Shown: positions 17,659 to 26,335, counted from the first letter of the stretch. The stretch: 64,000 nt of DNA from CAZLMG01 sp964560765 (GCA_964560765.1 CAZLMG010000006.1:110865-174864); one strand, 5' to 3'. Numbers and translations are program-made. Notes: a model not told the origin generated them from the sequence alone.

Positions 17659-19065
17659 ATGCAGGGATGCACAGCAAGACTCGTGCGCGCAACTGTTGTG
17701 GCATTGGCGGCGACAAGCGTTGGCTGCAAATCCGCCGGCGGCCCCAGCTATGTCCTCGAAGGTCCGGAAGTCAAAGCGGAATCATTTACTCAAGGCAAAT
17801 CGCCAGCTATCCAATGCAAAGCCAAGTTCCTGGAGCACCTTGGCTGGTCATTCGTTCAATCGACCACAGCGCGGGCGGAAGCGCCCGTTTGGGCGCGTGC
17901 CGTATGCGCGGCTGAGAATCTGAAGGCGGCGCAAAAGAGCGGCGGCTTGTCAGTCGCTGTCGCGCCCGCGGATGGCGTCGATGGGGAAAGGGCAATGGAG
18001 GCGCAACTGGACGCCCTGATCGCCTCGGATAACAGCAAGTGTGCCCAGCGCATCAGGCTGAGCCGGGCTGTACAAGGCGCAGCTAAAAAACTCGTGGCCA
18101 ATAAGAATTTTACGTTTGCTCGCGTCCGTCACCCAGGACACGACATGGCGGAGAGCGAGGGCATTGTCGGCACCTCGGCCAAGCATCTCTGGGAGATGGA
18201 ATCTGCAAAGCTCTCCATGTATGTCCGCGCCGATCAGAGCCCAGCCGACGCCTTGCAGGCGTTGTATGACGATCGCGAAAATACCTATGTGGACTGCTAT
18301 GCTGGTGCGTTAACCTTGGCCACGTTGGCGCAGCTTGAGCTGTACACACCCGTTCATTTCGATCAGGTTTTTAAGCCCAATAGCGTGTTTCTGGGGAACG
18401 TCTTCACCAGCGCGTCGGGAATCGATGGCCGCGGCAACCCTTTGGATGTGACGGCGTGGTACGAGGCAGAAGATTACGACGAGGTACCTGTACCGGGCTG
18501 GATTCCTGATTTTGGCGGCACCCAGGCCATGCGCCTTGGCCGGCATGCGCTGACGGCGCGTCGCGGTGCCATCATGAGTCTGCTCGACGAGCGGCATCTC
18601 GATAGCGTCAACGACGTGAATGAAAATTTTGTCGTGACCGACGTTTCCGCCGATGCGGAGAAGCTGATGTTTCGCTTGGCCGAGGAGGGGATGGATCTGC
18701 GGGAGTATGTGCTGCGCATGTCTGCGTCCGCCTGGCTGTTGCAGGCGCAAAAGCGCATCGAGCAGGCGAAGCGGTCATCGGAAGCCGCGCCTTACCAAGC
18801 GTCCATGGAAGAGCTTCTGGCGAAGTATCCGCAACTCAAGGGACTGGACTACGCAAGTTGGGCCGCGCGTATGGGGAGTGATCCGATCATGAATCAAATG
18901 ACCCTGTATGTGCATCCCCTTGGCCTGAAGAATATTCGTCAACATGTGGAGCGTCTCTTGGGGATGAATCCCCGGATGCCGTATGGCTTTGAAATGCGCG
19001 CAGAAAACTACTCAACGCTGATGTATGAGCGTTACCGCGATTATTTTGTGAAAGAGTGTCGGTAG
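17659..19065 (+). CDS. Lipoprotein with possible Tgl-type transglutaminase-like core
   Basis: 468 residues from ATG 17659 (AGGAG nine bases upstream; GTG 17653 is too close). The lipobox is TSVGC (Cys23). The middle region has SPADALQALYDDRENTYVDC followed by AGALTLATLAQLELY; this resembles the active-site neighbourhood of Bacillus protein-glutamine gamma-glutamyltransferase Tgl (SKAIRDI...YAFECATA), which would make Cys213 the nucleophile. Downstream, PGWIPDF and AMRLGRHAL could correspond to the region holding the second catalytic residue, but this is weak. If right, it would crosslink or deamidate proteins outside the cytoplasm. The alternative is an unrelated lipoprotein. It sits with two other Cys-His-type proteins. 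Confidence 0.45.
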   Translation: MQGCTARLVRATVVALAATSVGCKSAGGPSYVLEGPEVKAESFTQGKSPAIQCKAKFLEHLGWSFVQSTTARAEAPVWARAVCAAENLKAAQKSGGLSVAVAPADGVDGERAMEAQLDALIASDNSKCAQRIRLSRAVQGAAKKLVANKNFTFARVRHPGHDMAESEGIVGTSAKHLWEMESAKLSMYVRADQSPADALQALYDDRENTYVDCYAGALTLATLAQLELYTPVHFDQVFKPNSVFLGNVFTSASGIDGRGNPLDVTAWYEAEDYDEVPVPGWIPDFGGTQAMRLGRHALTARRGAIMSLLDERHLDSVNDVNENFVVTDVSADAEKLMFRLAEEGMDLREYVLRMSASAWLLQAQKRIEQAKRSSEAAPYQASMEELLAKYPQLKGLDYASWAARMGSDPIMNQMTLYVHPLGLKNIRQHVERLLGMNPRMPYGFEMRAENYSTLMYERYRDYFVKECR

Positions 19066-19092
19066 TCGCGATGAGAGTGTGGGGTGAGTGCC

Positions 19093-19581
19093 ATGGATGA
19101 TCTTTGCCGAAAAATGTTGTCGCAAAGAGTGCTCGTTATTACCGCGGCGATTTTCGTTGCGGCTTGCACTCCCAGCGACATGGACTCGTCAGCGAACGCC
19201 GCTAGCGCCGCTCAGCGTCGCGATACCTTTCGGTCCGCCTGGGCCCATCAGAGCTTTCTGGCCCAATCCACATCAGGAGGAGACGGCAATGAGCAGATTT
19301 GTGTGACCTTTGGGCCACTCCCGGGGTTTTGTACGGTGCGGCGAAGAGATGACGTTGGTGTGCAAGTCACCGTGTCTGCTCATTGCGATATCGCAACCAG
19401 CCAAGACGCGGATGTGGTCGTGACCTGTTCATCGGATCAGGAAGACAACGCCTGCTGGGATCCGCAGGGATTGGGCGATGTACTGACAGTGGTGCCTGCA
19501 GCGGCCAAAGCGCAGCCAGGACAGACGGACATGTCGCTTGGATCCATGCGCTGGCAGTTAGGGCAAGGGCTTTGCGACTAA
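19093..19581 (+). CDS. Small Cys-containing lipoprotein
   Basis: 162 residues from ATG 19093; GTG 19084 is an alternative, and neither has a strong ribosome site. The lipobox FVAAC is followed by a Ser/Ala-rich linker. The mature part has six Cys (CVTFGPLPGFC, AHCDIA, TCSSDQ, NACWD, GLC), likely in disulfides, with a beta-rich pattern. The family is unknown. It lies 27 bases after the Tgl-like gene and 17 bases before the glutaminase-like gene, so the three may form one transcript. Confidence 0.6.
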   Translation: MDDLCRKMLSQRVLVITAAIFVAACTPSDMDSSANAASAAQRRDTFRSAWAHQSFLAQSTSGGDGNEQICVTFGPLPGFCTVRRRDDVGVQVTVSAHCDIATSQDADVVVTCSSDQEDNACWDPQGLGDVLTVVPAAAKAQPGQTDMSLGSMRWQLGQGLCD

Positions 19582-19598
19582 CCGGGAATGGGCGCAAG

Positions 19599-20003
19599 AT
19601 GAAACTTAGGTATTCCCTATCGATGTTTGTCTGGCTGTTGTTTTCTAGCAGCCGATTGCTGGCCTCTGTACCGACCTGTGATCTGGTGGCGGTGCAGGTC
19701 TTTGAAAAGGCCTTTAGCGACAAGACGTGTTATTCGAAGTTTGAGTGTCGAGAGAACACGTACCGATTGGTGCAGCGGTTGTTCGATGCGAAACAAGATC
19801 TGAGCAAGGCAGAAGTGGTGCATGTGCTGGGGCGATATGGACTGTTTCCGAATCAGCCGCGTCCGCTCATCCACGAGTGGACTTATCATGTGTTCTTGAT
19901 CAAGGATGGGCAGGTGCTGGATATGGACTACACCCAATCCCCTGTCATCGCGACTGTCGCGGACTACTACCCGCCAGGGACGCTGGCGGATCTTAACTAC
20001 TGA
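19599..20003 (+). CDS. Secreted protein resembling protein-glutaminase fold
   Basis: 134 residues from ATG 19599. A signal peptide (hydrophobic core MFVWLLFSSSRLLAS) is followed by about 108 mature residues. The pattern KFECRENTYRLVQRLF ... EWTYHVFLIKDGQVLDMD matches the layout of protein-glutaminase domains, where a Cys on a helix is followed by WxYHV and a hydrophobic-Asp strand; the triad would be Cys50, His97 and Asp108. Such enzymes deamidate Gln side chains in proteins. A second Cys pair (Cys27, Cys44) may form a disulfide. Its 3' end overlaps the end of the convergent large lipoprotein gene by seven bases. The call is motif-based. Confidence 0.55.
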   Translation: MKLRYSLSMFVWLLFSSSRLLASVPTCDLVAVQVFEKAFSDKTCYSKFECRENTYRLVQRLFDAKQDLSKAEVVHVLGRYGLFPNQPRPLIHEWTYHVFLIKDGQVLDMDYTQSPVIATVADYYPPGTLADLNY

Positions 20004-22630
20004 GCCGTCCAGGTAATCTTGCCGTGGGGGTCATTCGCATAATTTGCGCCAAACCCGGCACCGCTACCGTTCACTGTAAATTCATTTATCAAGTCGCAGT
20101 CAGCGCCGCTAGCGTTGATGCTACCGCCGCCCGTGGTGATGGCCTGGTCAAAGATGACTCCGGTCCATGAGGTGTCGTTGACCGTGGTGTTGGCGCACTC
20201 ACCAAAATTGACAAAGTACTTCTTGGTCGCCGCCGTGCCCTGATACTTGATGACGGCAGAATCAAATTTAGTGAAGTTGGCATAGTCGACCACGCCCAGT
20301 AAATCATAGCCGTTGTGGACGCCATCGATGCGCACGCCATTGAAATTGACCGCGGCCAAGTTCCCACTGGTACCGTTGAGCTGTATGCCAAACCAGTTGG
20401 TGCCGAGATTTATCGTGGGCCAGATTCTGCTAGCACTCTCATCGCCGCCGCCAACAGTGGTAAGAGTTCCGCCGCCATCGTTGCCGACGTAAACGTACTT
20501 GCTCGAGTGGCTGCGCATGATGACGCCGCTGTTCAACGTCAGGGTCGCGCCATTGGTGATGCGGAAGTCAGATCGGCCCCCTTCCAGCACGCAAGTCGTG
20601 CAACTGGTGGTGGCAGCCTGGACGTTGAGATTGCCTTTGATAAAGCCGGACAGCACATAGAAGGTCGAATTTGCTTGAACCGAAAAGGTGGGAGAACCTG
20701 TGCCTGTGGCAATTTCCTTCGCACAGGTTACGCCACTGATGGTGATGGGCATGCCGCCGGCGCCCGAGGGAAACGACGCCGTATCGTTGCAATCAGGATA
20801 GCCCCCTCGACCGTTCGTGCAGCTGTCCCAATTGGCCGCATTGGACCAGACACTGTTGGCGGGAGACATCTTCCAGGTGCAAGCAGAGCTTGTGGCCGTC
20901 GTCCAGGAAACCACTCCATTGGGGTCTAGTTCCATGGCTGGGCCATAGCCAAGGCCAGTACCGGCGACCGAAAAGGAAATATCACCCGACAAACATGTCT
21001 TCGACGTATCGATGTTTGACAGGGATGCCACGTCCTTAAACTCCATGCCTGTCCAGGTCGTGTCGTGTCCGTCGTCGGCGGTGTTGCAGTCCTTGAGCGT
21101 GATGTACGGGCCCGCCTCATCACCGACATAGTCCATAACGACGCTCGCCATGTTTGGGATGGCGTAATACTTGCTGAAGGCAATCGCCGCTTTGGCGCTG
21201 ACGGCATTTAGGTCATTGAGGACTAGGCCGGTAAGCGAAACAGAACTGTAGTCATCGGCAGTTCCCAACACCGTAATGCCGTTCCAGCGAGGTGCCGTGG
21301 CGTGGTTGCCGGTAACGGTGGGGCGACGGGAGCCACCTGGATCGGCGCCGGTAGCCAGGGAGCCGTGGGACGTCTCCCTCCCAACCAATATCGACCGGTC
21401 ATTGGCCATCTTCACCAACAGATCGGCGCCCAGGGTCAGGGTGGCGCCGTTGAGGATCCCTAGATCAAGCCTCGTTGTTAGTATGCAGGTCGTACAATTG
21501 GCGGTACCTTGAATGGTGATGTCTCCACTGATGGTATCTGAATGCCCCAGAGTCAAGGTTGCGCCTGCGCTGATGGTTATGGTGCCGCCACTGCCGGCGC
21601 TGATGCGGTCGACTTCCGTTGGCGGTGTCGCAACAGCTACAGTTGGTTGATTAGTTGCGCCAGAAGGAATGATGATCCGGTCTTCTGGTCGCGGCGTTGT
21701 GGTGTTACAGTTCTGCCAATTGCCTAATGTTGCCCAGACCGTTGATCCACCCAGCCAGGTACAAGTCCGATATATCTTCAATGCCGGCGAATAAAACTTC
21801 TGCAGCCCCGTCGCACCATCATCGACTGTCACGCAAAGGTAATGGGTGGCCGACGCTGCACTAGCCGCCGGTGACCAGGTCAGTGCTTGCTCATCCTGTT
21901 CACTGATCGGACCCAGCAACTTCGTACCTGCATCACAGTTACCAGACGTCGAGCTCACTAAGTAGGCGTTAATGGTGAGTGGCTCCTCGTCCAGATCGAC
22001 GGCAGTCCAGGTAATCGGCAACGAGCCGCCCGGTGAAACATAGGCCGCAGCAGGTGGTGCTGGGCTGGTAAAGGTGATCTTCGGCTTCACGTTTTCCACT
22101 GACTCGGGATGGGTGGATATGATGGTGCCCCAGGAAAAGATCTTGATCTTGGCCGTGTGGTCGCCAAAGGTGACGTTGGCAGCTGCGACCTCGGACTCTT
22201 CCGCATCGAGGTTTTCAAAAGTGAAGGCGATGTTGTTGACTTCGTTTTGCGTGAGATCAGCGGTCACCGCTTTTGGCAGGGTAACCAGGGCTTGCAATTC
22301 GGGGATAATCATGTTGCCGACGACAGCCAGGCGAAACTGGGTGCGATTCGAATTCCAAGTCAACGTCACATCGAGATCGAAGGACTCGGTGATGAGGGAT
22401 TTGGCGATGAAGATCTCCAAACCCTCGAGGTCACCATCCTCGACTGTATACGTCAAATCCTGATCTTTAATGACGCGAGTGGTGGCCACGTATTCGGTGA
22501 CGGTCTCAGTCCGGTTATTGTTGATTGTCGTGTCGGGCTTTGGACCTTGCGTGCGCTTGGGCGAGCAGCCCAACACGCCAAGAGTGGCAAGCAAAAGGAT
22601 GCATATTGGTCGCAATGGCCTGCATTCCAT
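19997..22630 (-). CDS. Large surface lipoprotein with duplicated beta-rich modules
   Basis: 877 residues from ATG 22630. The lipobox is GVLGC (Cys22). After a variable region, residues about 190-290 look like a beta-sandwich (ITWTAVDLDEEPLTINAYLV). Two homologous modules of roughly 280 residues follow. Each starts with Cys-Thr-Trp and a GNWQNC or ANWDSC motif, contains LTLG/LTLNSG beta-helix-like turns and paired CTTC motifs, and ends with NDxxGxxxW (AMELDPNGVVSWT; NDPHGKITWT). The pattern suggests a parallel beta-helix surface protein, perhaps carbohydrate-binding. No catalytic residues are evident. Confidence 0.7.
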   Translation of the reverse strand: MECRPLRPICILLLATLGVLGCSPKRTQGPKPDTTINNNRTETVTEYVATTRVIKDQDLTYTVEDGDLEGLEIFIAKSLITESFDLDVTLTWNSNRTQFRLAVVGNMIIPELQALVTLPKAVTADLTQNEVNNIAFTFENLDAEESEVAAANVTFGDHTAKIKIFSWGTIISTHPESVENVKPKITFTSPAPPAAAYVSPGGSLPITWTAVDLDEEPLTINAYLVSSTSGNCDAGTKLLGPISEQDEQALTWSPAASAASATHYLCVTVDDGATGLQKFYSPALKIYRTCTWLGGSTVWATLGNWQNCNTTTPRPEDRIIIPSGATNQPTVAVATPPTEVDRISAGSGGTITISAGATLTLGHSDTISGDITIQGTANCTTCILTTRLDLGILNGATLTLGADLLVKMANDRSILVGRETSHGSLATGADPGGSRRPTVTGNHATAPRWNGITVLGTADDYSSVSLTGLVLNDLNAVSAKAAIAFSKYYAIPNMASVVMDYVGDEAGPYITLKDCNTADDGHDTTWTGMEFKDVASLSNIDTSKTCLSGDISFSVAGTGLGYGPAMELDPNGVVSWTTATSSACTWKMSPANSVWSNAANWDSCTNGRGGYPDCNDTASFPSGAGGMPITISGVTCAKEIATGTGSPTFSVQANSTFYVLSGFIKGNLNVQAATTSCTTCVLEGGRSDFRITNGATLTLNSGVIMRSHSSKYVYVGNDGGGTLTTVGGGDESASRIWPTINLGTNWFGIQLNGTSGNLAAVNFNGVRIDGVHNGYDLLGVVDYANFTKFDSAVIKYQGTAATKKYFVNFGECANTTVNDTSWTGVIFDQAITTGGGSINASGADCDLINEFTVNGSGAGFGANYANDPHGKITWTAQ

Positions 22631-22778
22631 GGATTCAATCTCCCGGGTCAGGCTCCTTTGCAGGGCCGACCGATTTCTCGAATTCTATGGAGATTGCATC
22701 GGCGCTCCACCCCCAAATATTGAGGGGCATTGAGTAATTTCATGAATTCAGCTGGTTACTTGCACCCTAGGTTGGTGC

Positions 22779-24029
22779 CTATTCACACGGCAAGCTCGCC
22801 CGATCCCGAGCCGGCTGATTCACCGGAATCAGGTCCGGGGCGAATGGGTCGTTTAAAATGTCATAAATGTACTCATATTTTTCACCATTTTTAATGAAAT
22901 GCACCAAGGGCCATGCGTGCATGGTTGAAAGACTCGCGGTGTTTCCGCAGACGATGCGGCCTTCATTCCCTGTGCGTTTCGCCCAGAGGTTGCAGACCTC
23001 TTTGAACGTCGGGGCGTAATGCCGGCAGACGGCAAATTCGCGCCCATCATCGGCCTTGGCTAGAGCTTCAACATTCTGCAGGTTATCGCGAATGCTCATC
23101 ACCTCTTGCGTGCGGTGGCCGAGACAGGAAATCGCCGTGCACAGGTCCTCGGCGTTGACGCAGGCGTTGACGATGCGAGTGATGTGCATCCCGGGGGCTG
23201 CCATATGACTCAAATCCTCCATGCTGAGCTGGAACTTGTTGTCCGGGATGCCGGCGCGAAACACATAGTCAGCAGTCGAAGTGAAATAATCAAGGCCGGT
23301 CAGGGCGACATCCCCCACCTGCATACCGATTCGCCATTGGGCCACATCGGACTCATACTGCCGTTTCCAGTCGGCAAAACTCTGAGTGCTGCGCCGTGCG
23401 GGAACATCGATAAAGGTCGCATTGATAAAGCGGTAGGTGCCGTAAATCAGCGGGTCGCGCTCACGAAAGCTTTTCCATTGTGCAGAAAGGGCTGCCCATT
23501 CTTGCTCGCGGTGGCCAAGTTGCTGCAGCTTTTGACCGATCGTGTATTGCTGGCCTTGGGATTGGGTACAGAGATGAATTTGCTGCAGTAGCGCTTCGCG
23601 ACGGTCCAAATTCTGTTGCCTCGTGGCAAGAGAGCCAGGAACGTCGATCGGTTCGCTTTCACCTTGGGCGGCAGCTGCGCTCCGGGATTTGACGCAGCGG
23701 GAATAGGTATCCATGCAGCTCGCCATGCAATACTCAAACTCTTTGGCATACCAGAGCTTCATCACACCCCAGAACTCGCTGTTGCATTGGCCCTCGCACT
23801 GGGTGCGTTTGATGGTGCAGTTGCCGGCCGTCGCAATGTCCTGGCTATAACGCTGGCCGGTGATCAGCTGTGGCTCTAGCGCCGAAACTTCTTTGATCCA
23901 GGAAATAACTTGCGCCTCTGAGCAGCTGGTTCCTGCGCCCGTGCTGACCTCTTCCGAGAGCGTCGATTGAGCGGATTTGCAACTTAAAATGGCGAACATC
24001 ATACCTGTGGCAATGACGAAACGAAGCAT
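22779..24029 (-). CDS. Lipoprotein with C-terminal transglutaminase-like domain
   Basis: 416 residues from ATG 24029, where AAGGTGGG gives the best ribosome site. The lipobox is AILSC. The first half is Cys-rich (CTIKRTQCEGQC, YCMASCMDTYSRC) and helical. Near the C-terminus EFAVCRHYAPTFKEVC, then HAWPLVHF, then EYIYDILNDPF reproduce the Cys...HAW...Asp triad order of the transglutaminase-like/papain-like superfamily (Cys335, His371, Asp390). It could act as a protease, amidase or protein crosslinker on the cell surface. It is separated by 148 bases from the large lipoprotein gene on the same strand. Confidence 0.62.
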   Translation of the reverse strand: MLRFVIATGMMFAILSCKSAQSTLSEEVSTGAGTSCSEAQVISWIKEVSALEPQLITGQRYSQDIATAGNCTIKRTQCEGQCNSEFWGVMKLWYAKEFEYCMASCMDTYSRCVKSRSAAAAQGESEPIDVPGSLATRQQNLDRREALLQQIHLCTQSQGQQYTIGQKLQQLGHREQEWAALSAQWKSFRERDPLIYGTYRFINATFIDVPARRSTQSFADWKRQYESDVAQWRIGMQVGDVALTGLDYFTSTADYVFRAGIPDNKFQLSMEDLSHMAAPGMHITRIVNACVNAEDLCTAISCLGHRTQEVMSIRDNLQNVEALAKADDGREFAVCRHYAPTFKEVCNLWAKRTGNEGRIVCGNTASLSTMHAWPLVHFIKNGEKYEYIYDILNDPFAPDLIPVNQPARDRASLPCE

Positions 24030-24154
24030 AATACCCACCTTGATTTGTTGCATTTGGATTGTGTGTCATTCTAGCATGTAGTTGCTGCGGTTGCTGGGCA
24101 AAATGCTCTATGATAGATGCAATGTCTTCTCTCCACATGGATGAGTTTGGAAAG

Positions 24155-24763
24155 ATGCGCAAGTTCATTTTTTTCGCTGTCTTGCTGCTTCGTATGCAAC
24201 TAGGAATGGCCGAGCCGCATCCCAGTGCGGCAGCTGCCTGTGCGCTGATGAATGGTCTGGCCCAGCTATCGGCCGAGACTCTGACTCCGAAGACACCGCA
24301 AGAACTGCCGCGCGCTGCATTTGTCATTCTGGGCTTCTTTGGCGAGTACAATCAGAATGGGCAGCTTGTCCGTTATATTCTGGGTGACTATGCGCGCAAA
24401 ATTGAAAAAATCTATCCTTACCGCCGCGTCGCGCACTTTTACAATTTGCCGGAGTTTGGCTATCGCCATCCGTACTCCCAAGATAATCTTGAGATGATCG
24501 CGTATGCGGTCAATAAGGCGGTTGAACTCTCTCCGGGCAAGCAACCCATTATCGTCGTCCTCGATGGGTTCAGCATGGAGAAAGCCTTTCGCAAGACCGC
24601 GCGTGGCGTGCAAATGCAGTTCGGCTATCTCAATCGTGAGGTCGATCTGATTTTGCGCGATCCAAAACTCTTTGCCGCGACCCGTTGGCTACGCGATGGG
24701 CGGGAGTTAAGTAGCGAGCAGATACGCGCCGAATTTGTCGAGTACTTCCCCGAATTGTTTTGA
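24155..24763 (+). CDS. Secreted protein of unknown function
   Basis: 202 residues from ATG 24155; in-frame ATGs at 24137 and 24122 are alternatives, and the ribosome site is not decisive. A signal peptide (KFIFFAVLLLRMQLGMAEP) precedes a soluble mixed alpha/beta protein with a strand-rich centre (AAFVILGFFGEY, PIIVVLDGFSMEKAF) and a charged C-terminus. There are no Cys in the mature form apart from one near the N-terminus. No family is recognised. It is divergent from the transglutaminase-like gene. Confidence 0.55.
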   Translation: MRKFIFFAVLLLRMQLGMAEPHPSAAAACALMNGLAQLSAETLTPKTPQELPRAAFVILGFFGEYNQNGQLVRYILGDYARKIEKIYPYRRVAHFYNLPEFGYRHPYSQDNLEMIAYAVNKAVELSPGKQPIIVVLDGFSMEKAFRKTARGVQMQFGYLNREVDLILRDPKLFAATRWLRDGRELSSEQIRAEFVEYFPELF

Positions 24764-25123
24764 GCACTGATCAAGTCACGGTCAAGCATTGGCCTGGTTC
24801 CGAAATGCACCTGTGATGGTGCTGGGTTGCATTACATTCTGTCCGCAGCGCTCAGGCTGGGCATCTGATAAAGTATCGCAATATCCCGTAATCAAGGGAT
24901 TTCATCCCACTTCCAAGGCTGCTTTGAGACCGAGAAAGCTGCTGCAAATGTGGCATATCGGCGAAAACTCCTCAATAAAATCGCCCTCTGCATTGTGCGC
25001 CAACCTGAGCGTAGGGATTGCGCCTACCTCGGAACACAAACTGCATTCTCCAACTTGAACTTATATCGTCAAATCTTCAACTTTCCCCCGGATTGATACG
25101 TCAAGTACCGATAGGAGAAACTC
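24764..25123. other. 360-base non-coding stretch upstream of the toxin-like gene
   Basis: No frame here has a ribosome site or coding character, and it looks richer in A/T than its flanks. I see no convincing promoter, hairpin or RNA. The sequence gatacgtcaa at about 25096 also occurs near 6686, upstream of another secreted-protein gene, which may be chance. Confidence 0.35.
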
Positions 25124-26257
25124 ATGCGGCGACAAACTAGATTCGTTAGCGGCATTTTCTTGGCAGGGTGGTTCACGATTGGCTCATCTGCGTATAGCAT
25201 TGACCCTGTGCTATTTCCAAAGGACATATTCGGTCAGGTCTATGCGGAGCATCTGGCAATGGATCTCGTCGTCGATGGCGGATTTGTAAATCCAGATCTA
25301 CCTGGAATGGACGTGATATCCGTGCGATCGAGTTCAAACGCTGCGCGGTTAGCACAGGTTCTGAATGGAGGCGGCATGCCGGCGCATCAGCCATTCGATC
25401 CCAAATTGTTTTCGAGCGCACGAATGTTAGCCGAGCACATGAGTGAGCATTCGATGGACTGTTATGGTTGGTCACAGTTCGTTGGGAGCTCTGATTCATT
25501 TGGCATTGTCAATGACTTTGGAAAACCTAACGTGTCATTTGCGTATATCGTGCGCAGTCGCCCGGGCGAATCGATGGTCAACCCCACCAATTATGGACCA
25601 GGCTCTGAATTTGAGCGCCTGACTCCGGGAGGAGTTCGAAGTGAATCCGTGAGAAAAGTTTACGCATACCAGGGCAAGGATTCACAAGGTCGGATACTTC
25701 TGAAATTGATGTATGTTCGAAAGGGAGATGAGTTCGTCACTCCTTTGACGCGCGGTGACGGAATTTGCCGGATAGGAAACTACATGGATGACAGTGGCAA
25801 GAAGCTGCCCTTTAACAACCTGAGGCGGCCTGTGCCCGCTCCAAAGTGTGCACCACGAATGGCCGCTGCGGGCCGCTTTCCCGTCGATCACGCCGCTGCA
25901 ATCCTGCCCGTGGTCACCATGACGGGGCACAGTGGCCCGGATGTTGGGATTTTGGATGGAATCGGAATTACTATGGCGGCGTCAAAAATGCCTTGGTTGA
26001 GCGCAGTTTCAGGGTTAGTTGTGGCCCAAGGGACACTGACTTTTGTCGGGATGGATCTAGCGTCTGCGCAAGCGGAGGGAATTGTTGCAGAAGGGCAAAG
26101 AAAACGCTTGGACATATATCACGCATTCAAAGTTGAACAAAGAATTAGAAACTCAGACGTCGTAGATTTGGCCGATGTCGAACTTCTGGCCAAGTTACGC
26201 GGGCAAAGGAAGGAGCCACTTAGTTGGGGTGGATTCTGTAAATTTTGGGGCTTCTGA
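25124..26257 (+). CDS. Secreted cholera/pertussis-toxin-like ADP-ribosyltransferase candidate
   Basis: 377 residues; AGGAG precedes ATG 25124. A signal peptide spans about residues 1-23. The segment 62-183 follows the order of bacterial A-subunit ADP-ribosyltransferases: DVISVRSSS (Arg68, compare toxin LYRADSR), NGGGMP, QFVGSSDS (Ser122/Ser123, compare FVSTS), FAYIVRSRPGESMV (the core strand), then SEFERLTPGGV, where Glu162-x-Glu164 sits the same distance from GGV as ExE from GGI in cholera toxin. Cys113 and Cys215 could bridge as in the toxins. Residues 255-310 contain hydrophobic helices, and the C-terminus is basic. If active it would ADP-ribosylate Arg on a target protein. First Ser of STS is Gly, so activity is uncertain. 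Confidence 0.6.
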   Translation: MRRQTRFVSGIFLAGWFTIGSSAYSIDPVLFPKDIFGQVYAEHLAMDLVVDGGFVNPDLPGMDVISVRSSSNAARLAQVLNGGGMPAHQPFDPKLFSSARMLAEHMSEHSMDCYGWSQFVGSSDSFGIVNDFGKPNVSFAYIVRSRPGESMVNPTNYGPGSEFERLTPGGVRSESVRKVYAYQGKDSQGRILLKLMYVRKGDEFVTPLTRGDGICRIGNYMDDSGKKLPFNNLRRPVPAPKCAPRMAAAGRFPVDHAAAILPVVTMTGHSGPDVGILDGIGITMAASKMPWLSAVSGLVVAQGTLTFVGMDLASAQAEGIVAEGQRKRLDIYHAFKVEQRIRNSDVVDLADVELLAKLRGQRKEPLSWGGFCKFWGF

Positions 26258-26266
26258 TGCCCAGAT

Positions 26267-26282
26267 GCGAAAACGTTTTCGC
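26267..26282. promoter_or_regulatory. Perfect 16-base palindrome between convergent genes
   Basis: GCGAAAACGTTTTCGC is its own reverse complement. It lies ten bases after the toxin-like gene and upstream of the 3' end of the SDR gene. It may be a weak bidirectional terminator or a protein-binding site. Confidence 0.35.
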
Positions 26283-26335
26283 GCTTTCAGGATTGGGCGA
26301 CAACGGGTGTTGCCTTTCGTTAAACGGGTATCGCT

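Noticed and set aside
20315..20929. Plus-strand open frame inside the large repeat lipoprotein gene
   Set aside because: Antisense to a gene with clear duplicated modules and no start signal.
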